DNA of 64,000 bases from Paraburkholderia ginsengiterrae (GTDB lineage: Bacteria; Pseudomonadota; Gammaproteobacteria; Burkholderiales; Burkholderiaceae): the NCBI RefSeq assembly GCF_001645125.1, contig NZ_LXKA01000110.1, forward strand, positions 434,001 to 498,000, given 5' to 3'. Positions 55,831-64,000 of the stretch are shown piece by piece. Both the position numbers and the translations under genes were made by a program. The notes below the pieces were generated by a model. That model was not told the origin of the DNA. It did not search any database and saw only the letters and a list, made by a program, of their open reading frames with translations. Numbering within the stretch: the stretch's first letter is position 1; each line of letters opens with the position of its first letter.

Positions 55831-56649
55831 ATGACCGCCTCTCTGGATACCGCCGCCGCCCGCGCGCCCGAAACGCCGCGCGTCGTGCTGATTACCGGTG
55901 CTGCACGCCGGATCGGGCGCTCGCTGGCGCTCGGCTTTGCCGCGCGGGGCTGGGACGTGGCCGTCCATTACGGCGCCTCGGGCGAGGAGGCCGGCGAACT
56001 GGTCGCCGAAATCGCGGCTCTGGGCCGCCGGGCGGTCGCCTTGCAGGCCGAATTGGGCGACGAGGCTCAGGTCGAACGGCTGTTGCCGGCGTGCATCGCC
56101 GCGCTTGGGCGGCCGGTGTGCATCGTCAACAACGCGTCGCGCTTCGAAGAAGATACGGCGCAGACTGTCGGTTACGACCTGCTGCTGAAGCTGACCGCGA
56201 TGAACGTCGGCGCGCCGCTGGTGCTGGCGCGCGGGCTGTACGAGGCGACGCCGGAGGCGGCGCGCACCGACGAAAGCCTGCGCAGCGTCGTCATCAACGT
56301 GCTGGATCAGAAGCTGTACAACATGAATCCGGATTACCTGTCGTACACGCTGACGAAGGCCGCGTTGCAGACAGCCACGGTGGCGCTGGCGCAGGCTTTG
56401 GCGCCGAAAGTGCGGGTGGTCGGGCTCGCGCCCGGGCTGACGATGCAATCCGGCGACCAGACGCCGGACGGTTTTGAAGCAGCTCACCGTACTACGCCTT
56501 TGGGCCGCGCGTCGCGGCCGGAGGATATTGTCGCCGCCGCGCTGTATCTTGCGGATGCAGCGGGCGTGACCGGAACGACGCTGGTGGTCGACGGCGGGCA
56601 GCACCTCGTGCCGCTGCCGCGCGACGTAATGTTTTTGACGGGCGCCTGA
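55831..56649 (+). CDS. FolM/pteridine reductase-type short-chain dehydrogenase
   Basis: 272 residues. The motif TGAARRIG fits the TGxxxRxG cofactor signature that marks pteridine reductases such as PTR1 and FolM, unlike ordinary SDRs (TGxxxGxG). Catalytic YTLTK is present, and the C-terminus shows TGTTLVVDGGQHL. It is followed by folB, which supports a dihydropterin role: reduction of dihydromonapterin or dihydrofolate. Confidence 0.85.
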   Translation: MTASLDTAAARAPETPRVVLITGAARRIGRSLALGFAARGWDVAVHYGASGEEAGELVAEIAALGRRAVALQAELGDEAQVERLLPACIAALGRPVCIVNNASRFEEDTAQTVGYDLLLKLTAMNVGAPLVLARGLYEATPEAARTDESLRSVVINVLDQKLYNMNPDYLSYTLTKAALQTATVALAQALAPKVRVVGLAPGLTMQSGDQTPDGFEAAHRTTPLGRASRPEDIVAAALYLADAAGVTGTTLVVDGGQHLVPLPRDVMFLTGA

Positions 56650-56695
56650 AGCGCCCCTTTGCGTGCTCCGCACGCTTTTTTCGACTGGAACGAAC

Positions 56696-57091
56696 ATGTT
56701 TGCCGCTCTTTCGCATCCCCGGCTCGCCGATTGCCGCCGGCTCTTTCTGCGCAACTACGAAGTGCACATCAATATTGGTGTGCACGACTTCGAAAAGCGC
56801 GGCGAACAGCGCGTCGTGATCAACGTCGAACTGTATGTGCCGCTCGCGCTGTCCACGCCGGTCCAGGACAAGCTGAACGAAGTCGTCGACTACGATTTCA
56901 TGCGTTCGACCATTGCGCGCCGCGTCGAGAAGGGCCACATCCATTTGCAGGAAACGCTGTGCGACGACCTGGTCGCGGCCATGCTCGAGCATCCGCAAGT
57001 GCGGGCCGCGCGCGTGTCGACCGAAAAGCCGGACGTTTATCCCGACTGCGACGCGGTGGGCGTCGAAGTGTTCCGTATCAAAGAGGACTGA
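56696..57091 (+). CDS. folB: dihydroneopterin aldolase
   Basis: 131 residues, FolB/FolX family. NIGVHDFEKRGEQRVVINVEL and the late STEKPDVYPDC segment carry the expected acidic and lysine catalytic positions. Acts in folate (or monapterin) synthesis. 46 bases behind the folM-like gene and three bases before ttcA. Confidence 0.93.
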   Translation: MFAALSHPRLADCRRLFLRNYEVHINIGVHDFEKRGEQRVVINVELYVPLALSTPVQDKLNEVVDYDFMRSTIARRVEKGHIHLQETLCDDLVAAMLEHPQVRAARVSTEKPDVYPDCDAVGVEVFRIKED

Positions 57092-57094
57092 GCC

Positions 57095-58123
57095 ATGAAT
57101 GCTCCGGAAATCCTGAACGGCACCGCCGCGGTCGATGCGGTCGACACCGCCGCCGCGACCGATGCCAAGCAAGCCCACGCTCACGCCGTGCGGGCCAAAT
57201 CACCGCTCACGCGCCGCGAACAGAAGGAAGCGTACGAGAATAACAAGCTCTTCAAGCGGCTCGCGCGCCAGGTCGGCCAGGCGATTGGCGATTTCAACAT
57301 GATCGAGGACGGCGACAAGGTGATGGTCTGCCTGTCGGGCGGCAAAGACAGCTACGCGATGCTCGACGTGCTGATGCGGCTGCGCGAGCGCGCGCCGATC
57401 CACTTCGATATCGTCGCGGTGAATCTCGACCAGAAGCAGCCGGGCTTTCCTGAGCACGTGCTGCCCGAGTATCTGAAGCAGCTCGACATTCCGTTTCACA
57501 TCGAAAACCAGGATACCTACAGCATCGTCAAGCGGCTGGTGCCGGAGGGCAAGACTACCTGCTCGCTGTGCTCGCGGCTGCGGCGCGGCATTCTGTATCG
57601 TGTGGCCGGCGAGCTCGGCGCGACCAAGATCGCGCTTGGCCACCATCGCGACGACATTCTGCAAACGCTGCTGCTCAACCTGTTCTACGGCGGCAAATTG
57701 AAGGGCATGCCGCCCAAGCTGCAATCGGACGACGGCAAGAACATCGTGATCCGCCCGCTCGCCTATGTGAAGGAAACCGATCTGGAGAAGTACGCGGAGC
57801 TGCGCGAATTCCCGATCATTCCGTGCAATCTGTGCGGCAGCCAGCCGAACCTGAAGCGCGCGGAAATGAAGGCGCTGGTGCGCGATTGGGAGAAGCGCTT
57901 CCCGGGCCGCATCGAAAACATGTTCAACGCCTTGTCGAACGTCGTGCCGTCGCATTTGATGGATCACAAGCTGTTCCCGTTCGCGGGCCTGCGCGCAACC
58001 GGCGAGGCCGATCCGCACGGCGATATCGCCTTCGACGAAGAGCCGTGCTCGACCGATTCCGGCGATGCTGGGGCGCTCAACGGGGCCAAGCCGATTTCCA
58101 TCGTCCAGTTCGACGATGTTTGA
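57095..58123 (+). CDS. ttcA: tRNA 2-thiocytidine synthetase TtcA
   Basis: Thiolates C32 of certain tRNAs, with an iron-sulfur cluster. 342 residues. PP-loop SGGKDS at 81-86; two CxxC pairs, Cys156/Cys159 (TCSLC) and Cys244/Cys247 (CNLC), are present. An Ala-rich N-terminal extension of about 35 residues precedes the domain. Confidence 0.97.
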   Translation: MNAPEILNGTAAVDAVDTAAATDAKQAHAHAVRAKSPLTRREQKEAYENNKLFKRLARQVGQAIGDFNMIEDGDKVMVCLSGGKDSYAMLDVLMRLRERAPIHFDIVAVNLDQKQPGFPEHVLPEYLKQLDIPFHIENQDTYSIVKRLVPEGKTTCSLCSRLRRGILYRVAGELGATKIALGHHRDDILQTLLLNLFYGGKLKGMPPKLQSDDGKNIVIRPLAYVKETDLEKYAELREFPIIPCNLCGSQPNLKRAEMKALVRDWEKRFPGRIENMFNALSNVVPSHLMDHKLFPFAGLRATGEADPHGDIAFDEEPCSTDSGDAGALNGAKPISIVQFDDV

Positions 58124-58148
58124 CGAGCTTTGACGACTTTGGCGTAAG

Positions 58149-58212
58149 CGCCCGTCATACGGGCGTTTCAGCGCATTCCAGCTTGCCACGGGGCCGCGTC
58201 TGCGGCCTTTTT
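58149..58212 (+). terminator. tandem hairpins and intrinsic terminator after ttcA
   Basis: First hairpin CGCCCGT-CAT-ACGGGCG (58149-58165), then GGCCGC-GTCT-GCGGCC (58192-58207) followed by TTTTT. Confidence 0.85.
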
Positions 58213-58268
58213 CGTCACAGGGTGCGTGATAGAATCGTCGGCTCCAAACTCGTCTGATTTGCCGTGCC

Positions 58269-59630
58269 ATGAACATTGTGATTTTGGCGGCAGGCACGGG
58301 CAAGCGCATGCGGTCCGCGCTTCCCAAAGTGCTTCATCCCCTGGCCGGTCGGCCACTCCTCGCTCACGTTATCGACACGGCTCGCACGCTCAAACCCACG
58401 CGTCTCGTCGTGGTGGTGGGCCATGGCGCCGAAGCCGTGCGCCAGGCCGTGGCGGCGCCGGACGTGCAGTTCGCCGTGCAGGAGCAGCAACTCGGTACGG
58501 GCCACGCGGTGCAGCAGGCGTTGCCGTTGCTCGATGCGTCCGCGCCCACACTGGTGCTCTATGGCGACGTGCCGCTTACGCGCGCCAGCACCCTGCGGGC
58601 GCTGACCGATCGCGCGGGGCAGGGCGGCTACGGCGTGCTTACCGTCACGCTCGCTGACCCGAGCGGCTATGGCCGCATCGTGCGCGATCAGCACGGCAAG
58701 GTCGCGCGCATCGTCGAGCAGAAAGACGCGAGCGCCGAACAGCTCAAGATTGCTGAAATCAACACGGGCATCATCGTTGCGCCGACCGAGCGCCTGGGCG
58801 GCTGGCTTGCCGCGTTGAAGAACGACAACGCGCAGGGCGAGTTCTATCTCACCGACGCGGTCGAGATGGCGATCGAAGCCGGACTCGAAGTCGTCACCAC
58901 GCAGCCGGACGACGAATGGGAAACGCTCGGCGTGAACAGCAAGCAGCAGCTTGCCGAACTGGAGCGGATTCATCAGCACAACGTGGCGGAAGCGCTGCTG
59001 GTTGCGGGCGTGACGCTCGCGGATCCGGCACGTCTCGATGTGCGCGGCACGCTCGAATGCGGCCGCGACGTGTCGATCGACGTGAACTGCGTGTTCGAGG
59101 GCAACGTCACGTTGGCCGACAACGTCACCATCGGGCCGAACTGCGTGATCCGTCACGCGAACATCGGCGCCGGCACGCGTGTCGACGCGTTCACGCATAT
59201 CGAAGGCGCTGAAGTCGGCGCGAACGTCGTGCTTGGACCGTATGCGCGTTTGCGCCCCGGTGCGTCGTTGCACGACGAGTCGCATGTCGGCAACTTCGTC
59301 GAGGTGAAGAACGCGGTGCTCGGCCGCGGCTCGAAAGCGAACCACCTCACGTATATCGGCGACGCGGATATCGGCGCGCGCGTGAATATTGGCGCGGGCA
59401 CCATTACCTGCAACTACGACGGCGCGAATAAATTCCGCACGATTATCGAAGACGACGTATTCGTCGGCTCGGACACGCAACTGGTTGCGCCGGTGCGCGT
59501 GAAGCGCGGCGTGACGATCGCGGCGGGCACGACCGTCTGGAAGGACGTCGAAGAGGGCGCGCTGGTCCTGAACGACAAGACTCAGACTAGCAAGACGGGC
59601 TACGTGCGTCCGACCAAGAAGAAGAGCTGA
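58269..59630 (+). CDS. glmU: bifunctional UDP-GlcNAc pyrophosphorylase / GlcN-1-P acetyltransferase
   Basis: Makes UDP-N-acetylglucosamine for peptidoglycan and lipopolysaccharide. 453 residues. The N-terminal uridylyltransferase has LAAGTGKRM and KVLHPLAG. The C-terminal left-handed beta-helix acetyltransferase shows hexapeptide repeats (from about 245) and NYDGANK. Directly upstream of glmS, which makes its precursor's source. Confidence 0.97.
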   Translation: MNIVILAAGTGKRMRSALPKVLHPLAGRPLLAHVIDTARTLKPTRLVVVVGHGAEAVRQAVAAPDVQFAVQEQQLGTGHAVQQALPLLDASAPTLVLYGDVPLTRASTLRALTDRAGQGGYGVLTVTLADPSGYGRIVRDQHGKVARIVEQKDASAEQLKIAEINTGIIVAPTERLGGWLAALKNDNAQGEFYLTDAVEMAIEAGLEVVTTQPDDEWETLGVNSKQQLAELERIHQHNVAEALLVAGVTLADPARLDVRGTLECGRDVSIDVNCVFEGNVTLADNVTIGPNCVIRHANIGAGTRVDAFTHIEGAEVGANVVLGPYARLRPGASLHDESHVGNFVEVKNAVLGRGSKANHLTYIGDADIGARVNIGAGTITCNYDGANKFRTIIEDDVFVGSDTQLVAPVRVKRGVTIAAGTTVWKDVEEGALVLNDKTQTSKTGYVRPTKKKS

Positions 59631-59678
59631 TCGACATCATGCGCGCACGTGGCGCGCAGCATTGAAAAGGAATGAGCC

Positions 59679-61496
59679 ATGTGTGGCATTGTCGGCGCGG
59701 TAGCGCAACGTAATATCGTTTCCGTCCTGGTTGAAGGACTGCGTCGCCTCGAATATCGCGGCTACGATTCGTGCGGCGTGGCCGTGCTCGGCGACGCCGG
59801 CCCGCGCCGCGCCCGCACTGTGGCGCGCGTGGCCGATCTCGACGATCAGGTGCGCGAGAACCATCTCGACGGCATCACGGGCATCGCGCACACCCGTTGG
59901 GCAACGCACGGCGCGCCGGTGACGGACAACGCGCACCCGATTTTCTCGAAAGATGAACTCGCGTTGGTACACAACGGCATCATCGAGAATTACGAAACAC
60001 TGCGTGAAATGCTGCGTGGCAAGGGTTACGTCTTCGTCTCGCAAACCGACACAGAGGTTATCGCGCACCTGATTCACAGCCTGTATCGCGGCGACCTGTT
60101 CGCCGCGGTGCGCGAAGCCGTCGGGCAGTTGCACGGCGCGTACGCGATCGCCGTGTTGCACAAGGACCAGCCGCATACGGTGGTCGGCGCCCGGCAGGGT
60201 TCGCCGCTGGTGGTCGGCCTCGGCGACGGCGAAAACTTCCTCGCTTCAGACGCGCTCGCGCTTGCGGGCAGCACCGAGCGGTTCATCTTCCTCGAAGAAG
60301 GCGACGTTTGCGAGTTGTCGCTCGGCGGCGTGCGTATCGCCGATCGCGCCGGCAACGAAGCACAGCGCGAAGTGCGCCACGTGGCGGCGTATGGCGGCGC
60401 GGTCGAACTTGGCCCGTATCGTCACTTCATGCAAAAGGAAATTTTCGAGCAGCCGCGCGCGATCACCGACACGATTCCGCCTACGGATTCACTCGACGCG
60501 TCGCTGTTCGGCGAGGGCGCGGACAAGGCCTTCGCGGAGATCGACAGCCTGCTGATTCTGGCGTGCGGCACGAGCTACTACTCGGGGTTGACCGCGAAGT
60601 ACTGGCTCGAATCGATCGCGAAGATTCCGACTCAGGTGGAAATTGCCAGCGAGTACCGGTACCGCGAGTCGGTGCCGAATCCGAAGTCGCTGGTGGTCGT
60701 GATCTCGCAGTCGGGCGAAACCGCGGACACGCTCGCAGCGCTCAAGCATGCGCAGTCGCTTGGGCACAAACATACGCTGTCGGTGTGCAACGTCGGCACC
60801 AGCGCGATGGTGCGCCAAACGGAGTTGTCGTTCCTCACGCACGCCGGCCGCGAAATCGGTGTGGCCTCGACCAAGGCGTTCACCACGCAACTCGTCGCGC
60901 TGTTCGTGCTGGCGGCGACGCTGGCCAAGCTGCGCGGGCAGTTGAGCGAGGAGCAGGAAGCCGGCTATCTGAAGCAGCTGCGTCACTTGCCGGCGGCGCT
61001 GAATAGCGTGCTGGCGCTGGAGCCGCAGATCATCGCGTGGTCGGAAGAGTTTTCGCGCAAGGAACATGCACTGTTCCTCGGGCGCGGCCTGCACTACCCG
61101 ATCGCACTCGAAGGCGCGCTGAAGCTCAAGGAGATTTCCTATATTCATGCCGAGGCCTACCCGGCTGGCGAACTGAAGCACGGGCCGCTCGCGCTCGTGA
61201 CCGAAGCGATGCCGGTGGTGACAGTGGCGCCGAACGACGCGCTGCTGGAAAAGCTGAAGTCGAATATTCAGGAAGTGCGCGCGCGCGGCGGTCAGCTGTA
61301 TGTGTTCGCCGACGCGGATACGAAGATCGTCAATGACGAGGGCTTGCACGTGATCCGGATGCCGGAGCACTACGGCCTGCTGTCGCCGATCCTGCACGTG
61401 GTGCCGCTGCAGTTGCTGGCGTATCACACGGCGTGCGCGCGTGGCACGGATGTGGACAAGCCGCGCAATCTGGCGAAGTCGGTGACGGTGGAGTAA
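59679..61496 (+). CDS. glmS: glutamine-fructose-6-phosphate aminotransferase (isomerizing)
   Basis: Makes glucosamine-6-phosphate from fructose-6-phosphate and glutamine. 605 residues. Nucleophile Cys2 (MCGIVGAV) of the glutaminase domain, two SIS domains ([17 protein letters not shown]), and the C-terminal KSVTVE ending. Starts 48 bases after glmU. Confidence 0.97.
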   Translation: MCGIVGAVAQRNIVSVLVEGLRRLEYRGYDSCGVAVLGDAGPRRARTVARVADLDDQVRENHLDGITGIAHTRWATHGAPVTDNAHPIFSKDELALVHNGIIENYETLREMLRGKGYVFVSQTDTEVIAHLIHSLYRGDLFAAVREAVGQLHGAYAIAVLHKDQPHTVVGARQGSPLVVGLGDGENFLASDALALAGSTERFIFLEEGDVCELSLGGVRIADRAGNEAQREVRHVAAYGGAVELGPYRHFMQKEIFEQPRAITDTIPPTDSLDASLFGEGADKAFAEIDSLLILACGTSYYSGLTAKYWLESIAKIPTQVEIASEYRYRESVPNPKSLVVVISQSGETADTLAALKHAQSLGHKHTLSVCNVGTSAMVRQTELSFLTHAGREIGVASTKAFTTQLVALFVLAATLAKLRGQLSEEQEAGYLKQLRHLPAALNSVLALEPQIIAWSEEFSRKEHALFLGRGLHYPIALEGALKLKEISYIHAEAYPAGELKHGPLALVTEAMPVVTVAPNDALLEKLKSNIQEVRARGGQLYVFADADTKIVNDEGLHVIRMPEHYGLLSPILHVVPLQLLAYHTACARGTDVDKPRNLAKSVTVE

Positions 61497-61804
61497 CTGG
61501 CCGCGCTTACAACTCCGGCCGTGCGAAACAGAAATAGAAGCGTTTACAGGTAAACGCTTCTAGCTGTTCCCGCCCAGCTTTTTGTCGACACGACCTTGTT
61601 TGCAAAGCGTAAATGCTTCTAATTGCGAGGTCGAAATTTGGCGGCTTTGGTGGGCAAATTTCTCAAAATACCACTCGGAATGATGCGCAAGTAGGGGCCG
61701 TCGCCGGTTTCGACTGCGGCTCTCCGCGGCCCTTGCGATTTAGTCAGCAATAGGCCAATCGGCTTTCGCCGCTACGTGACGTGCTCGAAATGCTCAAGCG
61801 CAGC
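61497..61804. other. non-coding region after glmS
   Basis: Holds the 12-bp hairpin at 61535-61562, a weaker AGCTG/CAGCT hairpin with five Ts at 61562-61583 that probably ends the glmUS transcript, and a diverged partial copy of the hairpin arm near 61609-61622. No gene seen. From here the sequence has lower GC and poorer coding character. Confidence 0.55.
61535..61583 (+). terminator. hairpins after glmS
   Basis: Perfect stem TAGAAGCGTTTA (61535-61546), loop CAGG, complement (61551-61562); then AGCTG (61562-61566) pairing with CAGCT (61575-61579) and a TTTTT run. Confidence 0.7.
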
Positions 61805-62215
61805 CTAACGCGGTGACAACTGCAATAAGAGCCACTCCACCGCCCCCGCCGGATAATCCTCCGGCCACCCCCTTGTCAGCAAATCCACTGCTCCCCGCAC
61901 GCGCATCCGCATCCGCAGCGCCCCCTCGTCGTCGCTCGCGCCCACGCGTTCGACCTTCATTGTTTCCAGCACCGATTGCACGCAAGCCACCCGGTCCGTC
62001 GCCCGGCGCTGCCGCACGAAACTGGCATCAGAAATCCCCGCGTCTCGTGCCGCAACTTCGATGTCGGTGAGGGTATCTGCCAGCAGAATAGATAACAGTT
62101 CAACGGCTTCGCGTCCAATATAAGTGAGCGCTAACTCACCTTGGCGTGGTGGCAGGTCGAGGGGCGGGGAATTCATTGCCAGTGAAGCAATGCCGTTTAA
62201 ATGCTCATGTCGCAC
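61805..62215 (-). CDS. hypothetical protein, complete member of a locally repeated family
   Basis: Up to 136 residues, soluble, no recognised domain. The middle (GREAVELLSILLADTLTDIE ... SDASFVRQRRATDRVACVQS) looks helical and the C-terminus reads LTRGWPEDYPAGAVEWLLLQ. A related but damaged copy lies at 63200-63679 and a fragment at 63836-63885, all in the same orientation. Start either GTG 62215 or ATG 62176; neither has a clear ribosome binding site. Function unknown. Confidence 0.6.
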   Translation of the reverse strand: MRHEHLNGIASLAMNSPPLDLPPRQGELALTYIGREAVELLSILLADTLTDIEVAARDAGISDASFVRQRRATDRVACVQSVLETMKVERVGASDDEGALRMRMRVRGAVDLLTRGWPEDYPAGAVEWLLLQLSPR

Positions 62216-62331
62216 GTCCGGCGCATCTGCACGCGCGGCTGCCTGTGTTCAGACGCTAGTGCGCGGATTGGTCGGCATGTAAGGTCTTCTCGCGTCGTAG
62301 CGAAAGAGAGGAAGCTACTTTCTTCAAGCCG

Positions 62332-62598
62332 CTATCGCAAAGAATTTCTTGCAGCAGTCAGCCGGCGCTCAAGCTCCGAAAGGACGTCGTCCGCACTGAA
62401 ATATTCGTTGTCGCGACCTGCCTGCTTCGCTGAAGCGAGACCTCTCGAGATAAATCCATTTTGGACGCGGCGGCGCGCAATGCCCTCGCGCAGCGCCGAA
62501 TCCATGAATTCAGGGAGCGATTCGTTTTTGCGGAGCACACCTTCGGCTGCCATCCGAAGTTCCGGGTCGACACGAAGGGTCAGGATGGTCGTCGTCAT
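62332..62598 (-). CDS. YlcI/YnfO-like ribbon-helix-helix antitoxin-type protein
   Basis: 88 residues. N-terminal TTTILTLRVDPELRMAAE fits the strand and first helix of a ribbon-helix-helix DNA-binding domain. FMDSALREGIARRRVQNGFI follows, then a C-terminal segment (YFSADDVLSELERRL) of the kind that wraps a toxin. No RelE/ParE-type toxin follows: only about 115 bases separate it from the next gene. A solitary or relic antitoxin. GTG at 62613 is an alternative start. Confidence 0.7.
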   Translation of the reverse strand: MTTTILTLRVDPELRMAAEGVLRKNESLPEFMDSALREGIARRRVQNGFISRGLASAKQAGRDNEYFSADDVLSELERRLTAARNSLR

Positions 62599-62745
62599 GG
62601 GTCGCCGCCTCACAAATTACGTCGAAGACATTTTGGCCGCAACACTAAGCACTTGCAACGCTCCCGCTCGCGCGGGGCTTGCCACACCTGCAAGTCTGGA
62701 TTCGGCAACGAATGCTATGTAATATCGCGTGTAATACAAACGTAA

Positions 62746-63171
62746 GTGCAGCATGCACAGATAGAGAAATCGGGGGTGAGTTTGAGTGAACTAGACGAAT
62801 TTTACGGTGAGGCAGTCAGGCAGTTCGAAAGCGGTGAGCGACGCGACGACATCTGGGGAAAAGCGTTCTCGCAATGCAAGGGGGACGTGCAGGCGACCAA
62901 TGGGGTCTACGTCAAGTTGCTCGCGTTACAGCTAGCACGCGAGGCGAATGTGTATATTCCGGCCAAGGGTCTCGCGCTGGCCGGAAAGATAGCGGTAACC
63001 GTTCTAGGGCCACTACTTTTCGCTATCCTTATTAGTTTAATTTTGCGTTCAGATGGGGCCTTCGTCGGGGCGCTCGCGCTCGGTGCGTTCCTCGCTTTCT
63101 ATCTGCTCTGGTCGAAAGAGTCGCCGCTGCGCAAGAAGCCCATCACCGTGGAGCAGACTAGCGCTCCCTGA
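62746..63171 (+). CDS. hypothetical small membrane protein
   Basis: Up to 141 residues. A soluble acidic helical N-terminal half (LSELDEFYGEAVRQFESGER), then two closely spaced transmembrane helices (about 80-100 and 105-122), then a short basic/charged tail. Start GTG at 62746, or GTG at 62776 (VSLSELDEF); ribosome binding sites are weak. No family recognised. Low-GC context suggests recent acquisition. Confidence 0.55.
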   Translation: MQHAQIEKSGVSLSELDEFYGEAVRQFESGERRDDIWGKAFSQCKGDVQATNGVYVKLLALQLAREANVYIPAKGLALAGKIAVTVLGPLLFAILISLILRSDGAFVGALALGAFLAFYLLWSKESPLRKKPITVEQTSAP

Positions 63172-63199
63172 CGGGCGCCGCGCTGCGCGCTGCCCCTGC

Positions 63200-63679
63200 T
63201 CAGCCCACGCAACCCAGCGTTGACCCCCTGGGCCAGAGGCTAACCGGCAACTTGGCCCAGCAGGGGGGGCGTTCGTGCTGCCAGGGGTAATTTTTAGGGA
63301 TGGTCGCCCCCGAAAAGCGGACGTCACATCTCGTCGTCCGCTGCGGTTCCGGCACAAGCCACTCCACCGCCCCGGTCGGGTACTCGTCCGGCCACCGCCT
63401 TGCCAGCAACTCCACAGCTTCCCGCGTGGCCGCAGAGATTGCTCTCGATGAATCTCTGGTGTTGCCCTCGACCAAAGACGGCGTCGCACTGCACGCTGCG
63501 CTGCCGGCAATTTCCCTCACTGTTTCCAGTAGCCTTTGCGCGCAAGCAACCCGGCCGCGTGCTCGCCGCAGCCGAAGAAAGCTGGCGTCCGATAGCCTCA
63601 ATTTGCGTGCCAGGACGCTGATATCACTTTGTGCATCGCCCAAAATGAAGCAGAGCAGTTCAATAGAGGCTTGCTGGCA
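63200..63679 (-). pseudogene. damaged copy of the 61805-62215 gene
   Basis: Aligns with the complete copy: SDASFLRLRRARGRVACAQRLLET against SDASFVRQRRATDRVACVQS, and ARRWPDEYPTGAVEWL against TRGWPEDYPAGAVEWL. Upstream homology continues (ASIELLCFILGDAQ) to a stop at 63680-63682, so the N-terminus is missing. At the other end the original stop is lost and the frame runs on into unrelated sequence containing a GC-rich hairpin. A 147-residue product from TTG 63643 is possible but unlikely to be intact. Confidence 0.6.
63224..63267. repeat. GC-rich imperfect hairpin
   Basis: CCCCCTGGGCCA (63224-63235) pairs with TGGCCCA..GGGGG (63253-63267) except for a two-base bulge. Could be a remnant of a mobile element end or an intergenic repeat; not identified. 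Confidence 0.45.
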
Positions 63680-64000
63680 TCAGGGCATGTCTCCGATGCT
63701 GCGGCAGATACCCTAGAGTTTTCGATTGAGCGTTCCATGCGGAATGTAGTCGCCCCATTTATATAGGCTCGTCGTCCATCAGGGAACAGAACTGATTCCA
63801 AAGTGTCGGCTGCTGTAGCGGGTTTGTCCCGTCTCCCGTACGCGCCTCCGCATCCACGGCGCCCGCTCGTCGTCGCTCGCGCCCATCCTCCATCCACCGT
63901 CTGCAGCACTTTGAGCGCAATTTAATCGTCGCCAAAGTGGCATAAGGCTTTGATACTGTATATATATACAGTATCGGCAGCGCTTGTCAGCGACCGGCAA
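63680..64000. other. gene-poor right edge with gene fragment and SOS box
   Basis: No intact gene seen. 63836-63885 is about 90% identical to 61895-61945 inside the complete gene copy, a third fragment of that family. The LexA box is at 63954-63973. The next gene probably begins just beyond the window. Confidence 0.55.
63954..63973. promoter_or_regulatory. LexA (SOS) box
   Basis: TACTGTATATATATACAGTA, which equals the idealised E. coli LexA consensus; the symmetry extends two more bases on each side (63952-63975). Betaproteobacterial LexA uses the same CTGT-N8-ACAG site. With only decayed sequence to its left, the controlled gene is most likely on the plus strand beyond base 64000. Confidence 0.9.

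Noticed and set aside
62201-62722. 173-codon plus-strand frame
   Set aside because: It runs opposite the ribbon-helix-helix gene, has Ser/Arg/Pro-rich composition and lacks a start signal.
63598-63909. 103-codon minus-strand frame
   Set aside because: It overlaps the damaged gene copy out of frame and includes the third fragment's DNA in a different frame; decayed sequence, not a gene.
1-64000. CRISPR arrays, tRNA or rRNA genes, intact insertion sequences
   Set aside because: No regularly spaced repeats, cloverleaf-type or ribosomal sequences, or transposase genes were seen by eye; a tRNAscan or ISfinder search would be decisive.

Overview
The window looks like chromosome 1 of a Paraburkholderia (Burkholderia sensu lato) species. 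Evidence: high-GC coding throughout, betaproteobacterial flagellar gene order, an S-adenosylhomocysteine riboswitch before ahcY followed by a holin-like gene and metF, tandem Dpp binding proteins, and the folM/folB/ttcA/glmU/glmS order. The genus is inferred from gene content and protein character; no search was run.

Layout. (1) 1-20.4 kb is one large flagellar block: ycgR, flgK and flgL on the plus strand; fliLMNOPQR and fliFGHIJK on the minus strand; fliE, fliS, fliT, a second fliK-like gene and a free FlhB C-terminal-domain gene on the plus strand. It holds the MS ring, the C ring, the export gate and ATPase, two hook-length-control-type proteins, the hook-filament junction proteins and a c-di-GMP brake. 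Three good sigma-28 promoters precede ycgR, flgK and fliS. (2) 20.4-25.7 kb holds an aldehyde dehydrogenase, an AidB-like acyl-CoA dehydrogenase and a GMC alcohol dehydrogenase, with a nested covarying hairpin element in the gap. (3) 25.9-29.6 kb holds a DUF937/OmpA membrane protein, a LysR regulator and a family 2 glycosyltransferase. (4) 29.7-32.7 kb is a methyl-cycle unit: SAH riboswitch, ahcY, holin-like protein, metF. (5) 32.8-40.5 kb is a dipeptide-type ABC transporter with two tandem binding proteins, followed by a TraB/GumN-like protein. (6) 41.6-43.4 kb is a TPR glycosyltransferase. (7) 43.6-48.7 kb is a 5-oxoproline module: pxpB, pxpC, pxpA, DUF969, DUF979, with a divergent winged-helix regulator and a palindromic operator. 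(8) 48.8-61.5 kb is housekeeping: 5-formyl-THF cyclo-ligase, slt, NDUFA9-like, GST, cca, DUF2905, MidA-like methyltransferase, folM-like, folB, ttcA, glmU, glmS. (9) 61.5-64 kb is a gene-poor accessory stretch. It has one complete and two decaying copies of an unknown gene, a lone ribbon-helix-helix antitoxin-like gene, a small membrane protein, and at the right edge a perfect LexA (SOS) box that probably controls a gene just outside the window.

The most rewarding places for follow-up are the right-hand end (LexA box plus decaying gene family), the nested hairpins at 23.93-24.02 kb, the 5-oxoproline module with its operator, and the second FliK plus FlhB-like pair. No rRNA, tRNA, CRISPR array, intact insertion sequence or prophage was seen.
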